64,000 bases of DNA from assembly GCA_030950285.1 (NCBI GenBank), contig JAUZRR010000004.1, forward strand, positions 62,001 to 126,000, in the 5' to 3' direction. The notes beneath the pieces are model-generated. The model had not been told where the DNA came from, ran no database searches, and saw nothing but the letters and a program-made list of their open reading frames with translations. This stretch comes from Planctomycetota bacterium. GTDB lineage: Bacteria; Planctomycetota; Phycisphaerae; Phycisphaerales; UBA1924. The translations under genes were made by a program, and so were the position numbers. This document shows positions 17,051 through 26,682 of the stretch, piece by piece; position 1 is the stretch's first letter; each line of letters begins with the position of its first letter.

Positions 17051-20032
17051 ATGAAAACCCTCTACCTCATCGACGGCTTTGCCCAGTTCTTCCGGGCGTA
17101 CCACGCGATCCGCACGCCGATGACCAGCCCGGTGACCAAAGAGCCGACGAACATGACGTTCGGCTTTGTGGGGATGATGCTCAAACTGCTGCGGGGCGAG
17201 GGGCAGATGGACGGCCCGCCCGATTATGTCGCGGTGGCGATCGATGTCTCGGGAGACCGGGGGACGTTCCGTTCGCAGCTGTACCCGGAGTACAAAGCGA
17301 CGCGCGACGCGCCGCCGGAGGATTTGATGCCTCAGGTCGAGCGGGCGTTGGCGATGCTGCGGGCGATCGGCGTGCCGGTGCTTGGAGCCGAGGGGTTCGA
17401 GGCCGACGACGTCATCGCGACGATCGCAAGCCGCTTCAGCGAACAGCACCCCGACGTGCGGGTGCGGATCGTGAGCAAGGACAAGGACCTCAAGCAGCTG
17501 CTCGGCGAGGGAGTGCCGCCGACGGAGATGTACGATGTCCACACCGATCGGATCATCACCGCCGAGACGTTGCGCGAGGAGTTCGGGATCTCGCCGGCGC
17601 AGGTGATTGACATGCTGGCGTTGATGGGCGACACGTCGGACAACATCCCGGGGGTGGTGGGGGTCGGGCCGAAGACGGCAGCGCAGCTTGTGACGGAGTT
17701 CGGCTCGGTCGAGGCGGTGGTCGCCGAGGTGCGCGAGGAAAAGGCCAAGAAAGACTGGAAAATCAAGGGCAAACGGCGGGAGAATATTCTCGCCGCGGCC
17801 GAGGCGGGGGTGCTGACCCTTTCGCGCGAGCTGGTCACGCTGCGGCATGACGTGCCGATCGAGTTGAGCCTGGAGGACGCCGCGACGGCAGGGTTCCGGC
17901 TCGCCGAACTCAGGCCGATCCTGGAGGAGCTGGGGTTTCATAGATACCAGCACGAGTTGAAGACGCTGCTCGGCGAGACGACCGACGGCGCGGCGGGCAC
18001 CTCTGCTGCGTCGGCGGGCGGGTCTGCCCAGCAGGCGCGGCGACAACGGGCAGAACCGGGCGGGTTGTTCGCCGAGTTGGACAGCGCCGAAAACGATTCC
18101 GCAGCGGTGACAGCGCACGGCGACTACCGCTGCGTGAAGACGCGGGCGGCACTGGCCGAACTGGTGCGTGCGCTCGAAGCGGCCGACGCGGTCGCGGTGG
18201 ATACCGAGACGACGTCGGTGCGGCCGATGCGTGCTGAGCTTGTCGGGCTGTCGTTTGCGGTCGAAGCGGGGGCCGGGTGGTATGTGCCGGTGCGGTCGCC
18301 CGAGCCTGATTCGCACCTGGACGCGGCGACAGTGCTCGAGGCATTGCGGCCGGTGCTCGAGGATGCGGACAAGCCGAAACTCGGGCACAACCTCAAGTAC
18401 GACATCCTCGTGTTGCGGCAGGCCGGGGTGGAGCTGCGCGGGCACGTGCCGCGGGTGCAGGACGGGAGTCTCGGCGAGGGTTGGAGCGGGTGCGACTCGA
18501 TGATCGCCAGCTATCTGGTGGACGCTTCACGGTCGAGCCATTCGATGGACGCCCTTGCGCTCGCGCTGCTCGAGCGAAGGAACATCCCGATCTCCGAACT
18601 GATCGGGTCGGGGAAGAAGCAGCGGACGTTTGACACGGTGCCGTTGGATCTTGCGACGCCGTACGCGGCTGAGGACGCGGACGTGACGTTGCAGTTGTGC
18701 GCGCTGATGCTGCCGCGCCTCGCAGAGATGGGGCTCGGCGGACTGTTCGGCGGGCTGGAAATGCCGTTGGTTGATGTGCTGGCGGAACTTGAGTGGAACG
18801 GTATTCGCGTGGACCCCGAGGAACTGGGCCGTCAGCGGGAGCGGATCGAGGGTCGCGTCAAGGAGCTGCGCAACGAGATCGCCGACGAGTCGATGCGGGC
18901 GGTGGGGCGGGAGTTTGATCCCGATTCGCCGAAACAACTCGCGGGCGTGTTGTTCGGCAAGCCCGACGCGGCCGATCCTGGGCTGGGGCTTCGGGTCATC
19001 AAACGGCGCAAGACCGGCCCTTCGACCGATGCCGAAGTGCTGGAAAAACTGGTGCAGGACGCCGCGGTGGAGACGCCGATCCCGGGATTGATCCTCGAAT
19101 ATCGACAGCTCACCAAGCTCGTGAATACCTACCTGGTAAGCCTCGTCGAAGAGATCGATCCACGCACGGGCAGGATTCATGCGAGCTTCAACCAGACCGT
19201 CGCGGCGACCGGGCGACTCAGCTCCAGCGATCCGAACCTGCAAAACATTCCGATCCGGACCGAGATCGGGCGGGAGATTCGTCGGGCGTTTGTCGCCGAG
19301 CCCGGGCACGTGCTGCTGGCGGCCGACTATTCGCAGATCGAGCTGCGTCTGCTCGCGCACCTCTCGCGCGACCCGGCGTTGATCGAAGCCTTCCGCGAGG
19401 GGCAGGACATCCACGCGGCGGTCGCGGCGCAGATCCACAGCGTGCCGCTCGAAGAGGTCACCCGTGAGCAACGCAACGGCGCAAAGATGGTCAACTTCGG
19501 GATCGTCTACGGCGTGACCGCTTTCGGGCTGGCGCGGCGGCTTGGCGTCTCCAACACCGAAGCGGCGGAGATCATCGACGGCTACAAAAAACGATTCGCG
19601 GGGATCACCACGTTTCTCGACGAGTGCATCGCCCAGGCGCAGTCGCTCGGCTATGTCGAGACGATGATGAAGCGGCGAAGGCCTATCCCCGATATCGATT
19701 CACGCGACCAGAACCGCCGGGCGCTGGCCGAGCGGATGGCGATCAACAGCGTCGTTCAGGGTTCGGCGGCCGACCTTATCAAGATCGCGATGGTGGACCT
19801 GCACCGGCGGCTCAGCCCGCGCGCCGCGGCTGCGCGTGATGGAGCGCCGCCCGAGATCGAGGGGGTGCGGATGCTGCTGCAGATCCACGACGAACTGGTC
19901 TTTGAGGTGCCCGAAGACAGGGCGGACGCGACGCGCGATCTGGTGGTCGAGCGTATGGAACACGCAATGGTGCTGGACGTGCCGCTGGTGGCGGACGCTT
20001 CGGTGAGCAGCGATTGGTACGGCGCGAAGTAG
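17051..20032 (+). CDS. polA: DNA polymerase I
   Basis: PolA fills gaps and removes RNA primers during replication and repair. All three domains are present in 993 residues. The 5'-3' exonuclease comes first (TLYLIDGFAQFFRAYHAI, EGFEADDVIATIA, MGDTSDNIPGVVGVGPKTA). The 3'-5' proofreading domain keeps its acidic residues: AVDTETTSV with Asp384 and Glu386, LGHNLKYDILVL, and YAAEDADVTLQL. The polymerase domain has TGRLSSSDPNLQNIPIR, LLAADYSQIELRLLAHLS (Asp759), RNGAKMVNFGIVYG and QIHDELVFEV (Asp947). Proofreading therefore looks intact, unlike in several bacterial PolA proteins. The start at 17051 gives the expected MKTLYLIDG N-terminus and follows a leaderless promoter. Confidence 0.97.
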   Translation: MKTLYLIDGFAQFFRAYHAIRTPMTSPVTKEPTNMTFGFVGMMLKLLRGEGQMDGPPDYVAVAIDVSGDRGTFRSQLYPEYKATRDAPPEDLMPQVERALAMLRAIGVPVLGAEGFEADDVIATIASRFSEQHPDVRVRIVSKDKDLKQLLGEGVPPTEMYDVHTDRIITAETLREEFGISPAQVIDMLALMGDTSDNIPGVVGVGPKTAAQLVTEFGSVEAVVAEVREEKAKKDWKIKGKRRENILAAAEAGVLTLSRELVTLRHDVPIELSLEDAATAGFRLAELRPILEELGFHRYQHELKTLLGETTDGAAGTSAASAGGSAQQARRQRAEPGGLFAELDSAENDSAAVTAHGDYRCVKTRAALAELVRALEAADAVAVDTETTSVRPMRAELVGLSFAVEAGAGWYVPVRSPEPDSHLDAATVLEALRPVLEDADKPKLGHNLKYDILVLRQAGVELRGHVPRVQDGSLGEGWSGCDSMIASYLVDASRSSHSMDALALALLERRNIPISELIGSGKKQRTFDTVPLDLATPYAAEDADVTLQLCALMLPRLAEMGLGGLFGGLEMPLVDVLAELEWNGIRVDPEELGRQRERIEGRVKELRNEIADESMRAVGREFDPDSPKQLAGVLFGKPDAADPGLGLRVIKRRKTGPSTDAEVLEKLVQDAAVETPIPGLILEYRQLTKLVNTYLVSLVEEIDPRTGRIHASFNQTVAATGRLSSSDPNLQNIPIRTEIGREIRRAFVAEPGHVLLAADYSQIELRLLAHLSRDPALIEAFREGQDIHAAVAAQIHSVPLEEVTREQRNGAKMVNFGIVYGVTAFGLARRLGVSNTEAAEIIDGYKKRFAGITTFLDECIAQAQSLGYVETMMKRRRPIPDIDSRDQNRRALAERMAINSVVQGSAADLIKIAMVDLHRRLSPRAAAARDGAPPEIEGVRMLLQIHDELVFEVPEDRADATRDLVVERMEHAMVLDVPLVADASVSSDWYGAK

Positions 20033-20048
20033 GGGAGATCGACTCCCC
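20032..20048. terminator. Possible bidirectional hairpin between convergent polA and hydrolase genes
   Basis: GGGGAG (20032-20037), a 5-nt loop and CTCCCC (20043-20048) form a perfect stem beginning at the last base of the polA stop codon, 20 nt before the convergent gene's stop. There is no T-run on either side. Confidence 0.4.
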
Positions 20049-20068
20049 CGCGACGCTCTGTGCCCGCC

Positions 20069-22123
20069 CTAATCGACGCGCTCGAATCGGATATCGCGGG
20101 CCCGGCCGTTGCCGGCGATGAACGCGGTGGCGTGGCCGGTTTCGTCGGTCTCGAAGGCAACGGTGGCAACGGGGAACCCGCCGGTGAACTCGTGCTCGGA
20201 GTTGGGGCTGAGCTTGACGTCGTCAAAGCGGCGGTGCCGGATGACGAGATGGTCGTCCTCGAGCGCGATGGTGTAGAACGTCTCGAGCTCTTCGCTGAAA
20301 TAACGGCCGGTATAGGCAGCCAGCGCGTCGGCGTCGGGTGCCCACGCCTCTTCTTCAAGGCGTTTGGCGGGATGGTCGCCGTTCTGGTGGAGGATGATCG
20401 ACTCGGCGGTGCCGGTGTCGCCGAGGTTGAAGGTGATGCTGGCATCGACGACGGTGATCTTGAACTTGTTTGGGGCAATCGGAACGATCTCGAACTCGGG
20501 CTGGCCGGTCGCTTGACCCATGAGCGTGTCCCCGTCGCGCCAGAACCTGAGGACGAATCCGGGGGCTTCCTCCAACTCGAACCGGCCGGCGAGTGCGTCG
20601 AACGATTCGGCGTCGAATGCGGTCGGGTCGAACTCGGTGTCCTCGTTGGTGGCCTGCGCGTCGGTGTCTTCGGTCGGCTTGGGTTCCATGCTGTCCTCGA
20701 AGAACGCGGTCGCGACCGCGTCGGAGATGGTGCCGAGGAACGTGGCGTTGTTGCTCTGGGTGATGACAGCGGCGTCGAGCTCGGGGAAGTACATGACCAT
20801 AGAGCGGTGGGCGGTGTCGGCGCCGCCGTGCTGGATGCGTTTAAGGCCGCGCAGCTCGTCGATAAAGAGCCCGAATCCGTAGCCGGTGGGCTTGCCGTTG
20901 GTGAGGACGTACGGCGTGGACATCTGCTCGAAGATCGCGGGGCTTCCCAGCTGGCCGGTGCGGTAGTTGCGGACCCACTTGGCGAGATCGGGGATGGTGG
21001 TGTAGATGCCACCTGCGCCGGTCGAGCCGCCGAGGTCCCGAGCGATCTGGTAGCCGCCGTTTTCGGTGGGGGCGTAGCCTTCGGCACGGCGTTCGATGAG
21101 TTCGGCCGGGTTTTTGCGGACGAACGTGTCATTCATACCGAGCGGGTGGAAGACGTTGTCGGCCATCCAGTCGGGGAAGGTCTCGCCGCTGATGCGTTCG
21201 ACGGTGGTCGCGAGCAGGCCGAACGCGGTGTTGTTGTAGTTCCACTCGGCACCGGGGCTGTTCTGGAGCGTGGGCTGGTGCTGGACGATGGCGATGAGCT
21301 CGTCGCGGTCGATGGAATCGCCGCGATCAAGGCGGCGGCCGGACATCGCGAGGGTGTTGAGAAACTCGCGGTAGCCGCTGGTGTGGGTGAGCAGGTGGCG
21401 GATGGTGACGGTCTCGCCGAAGTCGGGCAGCTCGGGGATGTACTCGCGGATGTCGTCGTCGATGTCGAGCTTGCCTTGCTCGGCGAGGAGCAGAATGGCG
21501 TAGGCGGTGAACTGTTTGGTGGTCGAGCCGATGTTGGTGCGGGTGTCGATCTCGAAGGGGATGCCGAAGGTGAGGTTTGCGGAGCCGTAGGCTTTGGCGA
21601 ACGCGAGCTCGCCGTCTTTGACGACCGCGACGACACCGCCGGGAGTGCGGGGGTCGTCGTAGGCGACCATGAGCTGATCGACCCTTGCTTCGGGCGTCGA
21701 CGCGATCGGCTCGGCCCGGCGGAGGCGGAGGGTGTATTCGCCGGTTTGGTCCTCGAAGGGGGCGATCTCGATCCGGTAGGTGCCCGCGGCTTTGGACTCG
21801 AACTGGAAGGGTTCGTAGCCCCGGGGCGGGCCGTCGAACTTGCCGACGATCTCGCCTTCGTCGTTGTAGATCGTGACGACGACATCGACGGTTTTCTGGT
21901 CGGCGGTGCCGTGGACGAAGTAGCCCTCGCCGAGATCGACGGTATAGGAATCGGCACCACCCTCGGCCAGTGAGCCGGTGACTTCGCGGTCTACAGCAAG
22001 CGCTGTCGCGCTCTGGGCGAGCGCCCACGCGGGGCTCAGCGCGACGAGGCCGACAGCAGCGAGCAGCCGGACGGCGAGGGCGTGGCGGGTGCGAAGGAAG
22101 CGGGCGTGGGCCGACAGGTGCAT
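20069..22123 (-). CDS. Exported serine hydrolase, class C beta-lactamase family, with pre-peptidase-like domain
   Basis: The 684-residue product starts with a signal peptide (AVRLLAAVGLVALSPAWALAQS). Next comes a domain of about 100 residues like bacterial pre-peptidase C-terminal domains (GSLAEGGADSYTVDLGEGYF, AGTYRIEIAPFEDQTGEYTL). The beta-lactamase/transpeptidase-like domain follows, with the SxxK motif as GSTTKQF (Ser200, Lys203), YxN as WNYNNTAFGLL and the HxG motif as IQHGGADTAHRS. The C-terminal part has two beta-rich segments (AFDAESFDALAGRFELEEAPGF and LAAYTGRYFSEELETFYTI), a pattern seen in family members acting as peptidases or esterases. GGAGAC lies 7 nt before the ATG. True beta-lactam hydrolysis is not implied. 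Confidence 0.9.
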   Translation of the reverse strand: MHLSAHARFLRTRHALAVRLLAAVGLVALSPAWALAQSATALAVDREVTGSLAEGGADSYTVDLGEGYFVHGTADQKTVDVVVTIYNDEGEIVGKFDGPPRGYEPFQFESKAAGTYRIEIAPFEDQTGEYTLRLRRAEPIASTPEARVDQLMVAYDDPRTPGGVVAVVKDGELAFAKAYGSANLTFGIPFEIDTRTNIGSTTKQFTAYAILLLAEQGKLDIDDDIREYIPELPDFGETVTIRHLLTHTSGYREFLNTLAMSGRRLDRGDSIDRDELIAIVQHQPTLQNSPGAEWNYNNTAFGLLATTVERISGETFPDWMADNVFHPLGMNDTFVRKNPAELIERRAEGYAPTENGGYQIARDLGGSTGAGGIYTTIPDLAKWVRNYRTGQLGSPAIFEQMSTPYVLTNGKPTGYGFGLFIDELRGLKRIQHGGADTAHRSMVMYFPELDAAVITQSNNATFLGTISDAVATAFFEDSMEPKPTEDTDAQATNEDTEFDPTAFDAESFDALAGRFELEEAPGFVLRFWRDGDTLMGQATGQPEFEIVPIAPNKFKITVVDASITFNLGDTGTAESIILHQNGDHPAKRLEEEAWAPDADALAAYTGRYFSEELETFYTIALEDDHLVIRHRRFDDVKLSPNSEHEFTGGFPVATVAFETDETGHATAFIAGNGRARDIRFERVD

Positions 22124-22284
22124 GGTCGTGTCTCCGGCGGGTGGTTGGTCAGGTTCGTGATCTGGTCGTTGCCGAGCGTACTCGGTCCTGGCGCAACGTC
22201 CACCCTCGCCTCGGTGCGGCGCTGGCGATTTGTTTGGAGAACCGGCACGCGGGTTTCGGGGGAGAGGAGGAAACTTCGGCGGGC

Positions 22285-22962
22285 TCAGTCGATCCAGCGG
22301 CGGAGCAGGTCGGCGACTTCGGGCATGGATCGGCACACCTCGGTCGCGCCGGCCGCGGCGAGCGTGTCGGGGCTGGTCAGGTCGGCCAGGGCGATGACCC
22401 GCATCCCAGCCGCGACAGCGGCCTCGACGCCGCTGGTGGAATCCTCGACGACGATCGACGCGGCGGGCTCGCTGCCCATCTGTGCCGCGGCATGGAGAAA
22501 GAGCGCCGGGTCGGGCTTCCAGCGTTGGATCTCGTAGGCGCTGAAACGGCGTCCCTCGAACCGGCCGAACCAGCCGTTGGCCCAGCGGGAGCGGTCGATG
22601 GTGCCGAGCGTGAGCTGCATCTTTTTATGCGGGGCGTTGCTCGCGACCGCGTGGGTGATCTCGGCATCGTCGAGCCAGTCGAGCAGGTCGGCTGCGCCCT
22701 CGATCGGCGGGACCCCCTGACGCTCGAACCGTTCGACCATGCGGGCGCGGTACCGCGTAATGAACTCGTCGCCGAGCGTCGTCCCGGTCTTGTGCTCCAG
22801 GAGATCACGGATCTCGTGCAGGTCGCGGCCTTTGAACTGTTCGATGGACTGAGCAGGGGTGACCGGCCAGCCGAGTTCGGTCGCCATCGTCGCGAGGAGG
22901 TTGGTGGTGATGCGTTCGCTGTCGACGAGCACGCCGTCGCAGTCGAGAATGACCAGGGGCAT
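22285..22962 (-). CDS. HAD-superfamily phosphatase, beta-phosphoglucomutase-like
   Basis: The 225-residue product has all HAD motifs: MPLVILDCDGVLVDSE with nucleophile Asp7 and acid/base Asp9, HAVASNAPHKKM as motif II, a Lys in IQRWKPDPALF as motif III, and IVVEDSTSGVEAAVAAGM as motif IV. The helical cap between motifs I and II (about residues 17-80) marks subfamily IA, which includes beta-phosphoglucomutases and small sugar-phosphate phosphatases. The exact substrate is not readable. It is 48 nt downstream of the PAS-LuxR gene on the same strand and may be in an operon with it. An in-frame ATG at 22998 would overlap the preceding gene's end and adds no recognisable sequence. Confidence 0.85.
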   Translation of the reverse strand: MPLVILDCDGVLVDSERITTNLLATMATELGWPVTPAQSIEQFKGRDLHEIRDLLEHKTGTTLGDEFITRYRARMVERFERQGVPPIEGAADLLDWLDDAEITHAVASNAPHKKMQLTLGTIDRSRWANGWFGRFEGRRFSAYEIQRWKPDPALFLHAAAQMGSEPAASIVVEDSTSGVEAAVAAGMRVIALADLTSPDTLAAAGATEVCRSMPEVADLLRRWID

Positions 22963-23010
22963 AGGGATTTCCGTGTGGCAGGATGAGGCGGGCCGCAAGT
23001 GGAGAGCGCG

Positions 23011-23679
23011 TCAGAACCGTTTGAGATTGGCGTCCTCGACGCGGAGGCCGGCGCGGCGGGCGAACTCGGAGAGCTGTACACGGTTGGCGGTGTTGAGCTT
23101 TTCGCGCAGGCCGTCGCAGTGCCGTTCGATCGTGCGCGGGGAGCGGTGGAGCGTGTCGGCGATCTGCTTGGTGCTCATCCCGTGGCCGATCAGCGCCAGG
23201 ACTTCGATCTCCCGACGGGTCAGCGGGTTGAGCGGCCCGAGATTGACGAGCTTGCTCTCGACGATCTCGAAGGCCTCGGGATTCTCGGGGTCGTGCTCGC
23301 CCTCGACGATCGTGATAAGAAAGGAGGGTGGTCCGCCCTCGGGGTCGTCGAGGAGGCGGATCGTGCTCTGGAGTTGCACGCCGTCGCGGATATGGCGCAT
23401 GATCGCGGGCTTGCCGGATTCGACGATGCCCTGGAACATGACCATCCGCTCGGCGACAAACTCCTTGTCGAAGAAGTCGCCGAGGGACTTGCCGATCGCT
23501 TCTTCGGTGGTTTTGGTCTTGAAGCAGAGTTCGCAGGCGCGGAAGTTGGTGTAGCGGAGCACGCCCTCGGCGTCGATGATACAGAACCCGACGCCCGGCT
23601 CCGATTTGAACATGGCGCAGATATCGGCGTGTACGGTGTTCTCTCTACAAGGACCGGCCGTGTCGTCAGACGAAGTCAT
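23011..23679 (-). CDS. PAS domain-LuxR-type transcriptional regulator
   Basis: The 222-residue product combines a PAS sensor domain (about residues 20-125: FKSEPGVGFCIIDAEGVLRY, ACELCFKTKTTEEAIGKSL) with a C-terminal LuxR/FixJ helix-turn-helix (about residues 150-205: NPLTRREIEVLALIGHGMST, KQIADTLHRSPRTIERHCDGLREKL). It is soluble and has no receiver domain, so the signal is probably sensed directly by the PAS pocket; two Cys in the PAS region (RACELCF) could hold a redox cofactor or metal, which is speculative. It precedes the HAD phosphatase gene and has a leaderless-type promoter. Confidence 0.88.
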   Translation of the reverse strand: MTSSDDTAGPCRENTVHADICAMFKSEPGVGFCIIDAEGVLRYTNFRACELCFKTKTTEEAIGKSLGDFFDKEFVAERMVMFQGIVESGKPAIMRHIRDGVQLQSTIRLLDDPEGGPPSFLITIVEGEHDPENPEAFEIVESKLVNLGPLNPLTRREIEVLALIGHGMSTKQIADTLHRSPRTIERHCDGLREKLNTANRVQLSEFARRAGLRVEDANLKRF

Positions 23680-23684
23680 CCCTC

Positions 23685-23690
23685 ATGATA
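23685..23690 (-). promoter_or_regulatory. -10 element, leaderless type, for the PAS-LuxR gene
   Basis: TATCAT on the minus strand, 5 nt (gaggg), then ATG at 23679. The gaggg could also be a very short ribosome binding site, but it lies too close to the start codon. Confidence 0.5.
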
Positions 23691-23755
23691 GCCCGCAAGA
23701 ACACCGGGGTAGGAATCGGGCAACTCTTTGGCGGTCACCGGCTCCGAAGCCATGC

Positions 23756-24322
23756 TCACCGTCGGCCGACATATCGGCTCGGGGCGTGCTGAAACGCGAA
23801 CAGGGGCGTGATGATGAGCAGGACCAGCGAGAGGGGCAACGCGAGAAGCCCGGTGTAGAGGCTGGACGCCAGGCGGGTCCAGAGTTCGCTCGCGGGGGCC
23901 CATGCGGTGGGGTCGCCGGTGAAGCTGCGGACGGTGAAGAGTGCGGTCACGATCACCTGCCAGACCGCAAAGCCGACCGCGGCGAGGACGGCGATGGTCA
24001 GCGGATTGCGGCGGAAGAGCAGCCCTCTGACCGCGATGATGAGCTGGCACATGAGGAGCGCGCCCAGCGCGTTGGGGCCGAGCACCGTGAAGCTGCTGGC
24101 CGCGTCGATGCGGGGGATCGGGGCGGTGAGGTCGATCAGCGCACCGAGAATGAGGCACGCCCACTGCGAGGTGCGCGGCGGGGCGGCGGACGCGACAAAG
24201 ACCGCGTAGATCGCAAGGAAACTCGGCGCGATCGAGGAATCACCCAGGCGGAGTGACGACTTGAGCCCGAGTTCGAGCCCGAGCATGACCCAAGTGACAA
24301 ATGCGAAGACCAGCCAGTTCAT
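23756..24322 (-). CDS. mreD: Rod shape-determining protein MreD
   Basis: The 188-residue membrane protein has about five hydrophobic segments (for example WLVFAFVTWVMLGLELGL, IAPSFLAIYAVFVASAA, WACLILGALIDLTAPI, LSLVLLIITPLFAF). MreD sequences are poorly conserved, so the call rests on size, topology and position: it is the third gene of mreB-mreC-mreD and its start codon overlaps the mreC stop by 4 nt. MreD is an inner-membrane part of the elongasome that links MreB filaments to peptidoglycan synthesis. Confidence 0.85.
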   Translation of the reverse strand: MNWLVFAFVTWVMLGLELGLKSSLRLGDSSIAPSFLAIYAVFVASAAPPRTSQWACLILGALIDLTAPIPRIDAASSFTVLGPNALGALLMCQLIIAVRGLLFRRNPLTIAVLAAVGFAVWQVIVTALFTVRSFTGDPTAWAPASELWTRLASSLYTGLLALPLSLVLLIITPLFAFQHAPSRYVGRR

Positions 24323-25218
24323 GGTGTGCCCCCCGTGCTGCGGTCGCGTTCATCGCCGGGCATCTCGCTGACGCGGATGATGACCTCGGTGACCCGTTCG
24401 AGGGCGACCGTGGGGCGGACGATGACGACCGGGCGAAGGGGAGAGTCGGGCGCGGGCTCGACCGCTTCGACGGTGCCGAGCACGAGCATCTGGGCGCCCG
24501 CCGACCATTCGCCGTCGTCGAGGCGGACGAGCTGCCCGACCTTGATCTGGGTTGTGGCGTCAGGGTCTTCGGGGTCGTACGCCGCGTCGCCGCGGAGGGT
24601 GCCGTCGCCGACGGGCCGGAGCGAGCAGGTGATGCCGCGACCATCGCCGATCATGACCAGTCCCTGGATAAAGCCCTGTGACTTGGCGGTGATGGGACGG
24701 ATCCAGCTGGTGCGATTGGAAGCGTCGATGACCGCGCCGAAGAGCTGGACCCCTTCGACCGCGACGACGTCGTTGGTGTGGACACCCTGGCGCGTGCCGG
24801 CTCGGATGAGGAGCTGGGCGTTGGAAGGATCGCTGCCGGCCCCGATTACCGGGGCGTAGAGCAGGCGGGTGCTGACCGAGGGGTTGAGCTCGACCATGAG
24901 CCGGAGCTGTTCCATCTGGCGGAGCAGGTCGTTGTTGCGGCTCTTGGCCCGTTCGTAGAGGGTCTTGTACTCGTCAATCTGGCGGCGGAGCTGGGCAATC
25001 TCGGCGGGTTCGGCGGCTCCGAGTTTGGCCGGAGCAAGCCAGCCGCCGATGGCGCGGAGGGGCTGGGCGACCGGGGCGCTGACCAGCTCGACGAGGCCGC
25101 CGATCCAGGCGTTAGGCACGAGCCAGCGGTGGGGGACGACGCTGAGGACGAGCAGCAGCACCACTGCCGCGGGGAGCAGTCGGTCGGCGTGCGTGCGTTG
25201 GTGCGCTTGTCGCCCCAT
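24319..25218 (-). CDS. mreC: Rod shape-determining protein MreC
   Basis: The 299-residue product has a cytoplasmic N-terminus, one membrane segment (AAVVLLLVLSVVPHRWLV), a coiled coil (residues about 70-105, EIAQLRRQIDEYKTLYERAK), and the beta-rich periplasmic core with LLYAPVIGAGSDPSNAQLLI, AGTRQGVHTNDVVAVEGVQ, FGAVIDASNRTSWIRPIT and GLVMIGDGRGITC, all characteristic of MreC. It couples MreB to the cell-wall synthases. An acidic insertion around YDPEDPDATTQI is longer than usual. It is 125 nt downstream of mreB; the 25219-25343 gap shows no clear terminator, so the three genes probably form an operon. Confidence 0.93.
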   Translation of the reverse strand: MGRQAHQRTHADRLLPAAVVLLLVLSVVPHRWLVPNAWIGGLVELVSAPVAQPLRAIGGWLAPAKLGAAEPAEIAQLRRQIDEYKTLYERAKSRNNDLLRQMEQLRLMVELNPSVSTRLLYAPVIGAGSDPSNAQLLIRAGTRQGVHTNDVVAVEGVQLFGAVIDASNRTSWIRPITAKSQGFIQGLVMIGDGRGITCSLRPVGDGTLRGDAAYDPEDPDATTQIKVGQLVRLDDGEWSAGAQMLVLGTVEAVEPAPDSPLRPVVIVRPTVALERVTEVIIRVSEMPGDERDRSTGGTP

Positions 25219-25343
25219 CGTGGGTGGTGTGCGGCTCTTGGCGGGGCCGATGCGAACGGGTGTGAACTGCTAGAAAGTCAGTGATTCGGTCACAAATACA
25301 CGAAGGGACGTGCCCCGTGTGGTTCGGGTGGTGGCGGCGGAGG

Positions 25344-26393
25344 TCAGAGCTCCAAGTTGGTCTCGAGAGTGTCCTTCCACTCGTCGATATTTTCGAGGAA
25401 GAGGGCGGTGCCCCGGGCAACGCAGGTGAGCGGGTCGTCAGCGAGAACGCACGCCAGGCCGGTGGCTTTTTCAACGACGAGCGCGAGCCCGCGGAGCAGC
25501 GCGCCGCCGCCGGCCATCGTGACGCCGTTCTCGACGAGATCGGCCGAGAGTTCGGGTTCGGCTTTTTCGAGTGTCCCGGTGACCGCTTCGATGATCGCGT
25601 TGACGGGCTCCTGAAGAGCCTCGCGGATTTCTTCGCTGGAGACGACGGTTTTGCGTGGAAGGCCCGAGATCATGTCGCGGCCGCGGACCTCCATGGTGGT
25701 TTCTTCGCCGGTTGGGGCGGCCGATCCGATCTCGATCTTGATCCGTTCGGCGGTCTGCTCGCCGACCATGAGGTTGTAGGTCCGCTTCATGTGGCTGATG
25801 ATTGCTTCGTCCATGTCGTCCCCGGCGACACGGACGGACTCGCAGACCGCGATGTCGGCCAGGGACATGATCGCAACCTCGGTGGTGCCGCCCCCGATAT
25901 CGACGATCATGCTCGCGGTTGCTTCGGCAAAGGGCAGCCCCGACCCGATGGCAGCCGCGACAGGCTCCTCGATGAGGTAGGTTTTCCAAGCCCCGGCTCG
26001 TTCGGCGGAGTTGAAGACCGCCTGCTTTTCGACCGCGGTGATGCCCGAGGGGATGGAGATGACGACGCGAGGGCGGACGAGCCGGTTCTTGCCGTTGACT
26101 TTGCGTATGAAGTAGCCGAGCATCGCTTCGGTGATCTCGAAGTCGGAGATGACGCCGTCTTTGAGCGGGCGGATGGCGGTGATCGAGCCGGGGGTTCTGC
26201 CGAGCATCTCCTTGGCAACCCACCCGACGGCTTCGCCATTCTTGAGGACCTGGTTGGTGCCCTTACGGACTGCGACAACGCTCGGCTCATTGAGCACGAT
26301 GCCCTGCCCGCGCACCGCGACAAGGGTGTTGCAGGTGCCGAGGTCGATGCCCATGTCCACTCGGAACATGCGAAGAAAGCGGTTGAGGTCCAC
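25344..26393 (-). CDS. mreB: Rod shape-determining protein MreB
   Basis: MreB is the bacterial actin homologue that positions cell-wall synthesis. The 349-residue product has the actin-fold motifs MGIDLGTCNTLVAVRGQGIV (phosphate 1), VISIPSGITAVEKQAVF, ASMIVDIGGGTTEVAIMSLA (phosphate 2) and NGVTMAGGGALLRGLALVV (adenosine). It starts with GTG at 26393; an ATG eight codons further in (MFRVDMGIDLG) is an alternative with no better ribosome binding site. An MreB gene in a planctomycete-like genome is informative because many spherical or budding planctomycetes have lost it, whereas Phycisphaerae often keep the operon. Confidence 0.96.
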   Translation of the reverse strand: MDLNRFLRMFRVDMGIDLGTCNTLVAVRGQGIVLNEPSVVAVRKGTNQVLKNGEAVGWVAKEMLGRTPGSITAIRPLKDGVISDFEITEAMLGYFIRKVNGKNRLVRPRVVISIPSGITAVEKQAVFNSAERAGAWKTYLIEEPVAAAIGSGLPFAEATASMIVDIGGGTTEVAIMSLADIAVCESVRVAGDDMDEAIISHMKRTYNLMVGEQTAERIKIEIGSAAPTGEETTMEVRGRDMISGLPRKTVVSSEEIREALQEPVNAIIEAVTGTLEKAEPELSADLVENGVTMAGGGALLRGLALVVEKATGLACVLADDPLTCVARGTALFLENIDEWKDTLETNLEL

Positions 26394-26682
26394 GGAAGGG
26401 TTCTCTCAGGCGTCTGTTCGGGGCGTCGTGCCCGGTTGTGTGAGCCTTCGGACGTGCGCGGCGTCACTTAGGCGTCAGAATCCATCCTTGATGTCGTGCC
26501 CGATTGACCAGAGCCGGCCGCGCATCGGCTGGGGCAGTGATAATAGGGTATCGGGCTTGCCCAGCTTGTGCCACCAGAGGATTCTTATTCGAGTGAGTCT
26601 GCCGAAGGCCTTGTGGAGGCCGGTGGTGCGGTATGCCGCTGGACCTCGGCCCGCAGTGATACGGGCTGGTGGGGACGGGAGC
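26394..26682 (-). promoter_or_regulatory. mreB upstream region with a possible -10
   Basis: No gene is supported in this stretch. A consensus-like TATTAT lies at 26540-26545 on the minus strand and would give mreB a leader of about 140 nt, long compared with the leaderless genes around it. No convincing -35 is visible. The weak reading frames here have no family similarity. Confidence 0.35.
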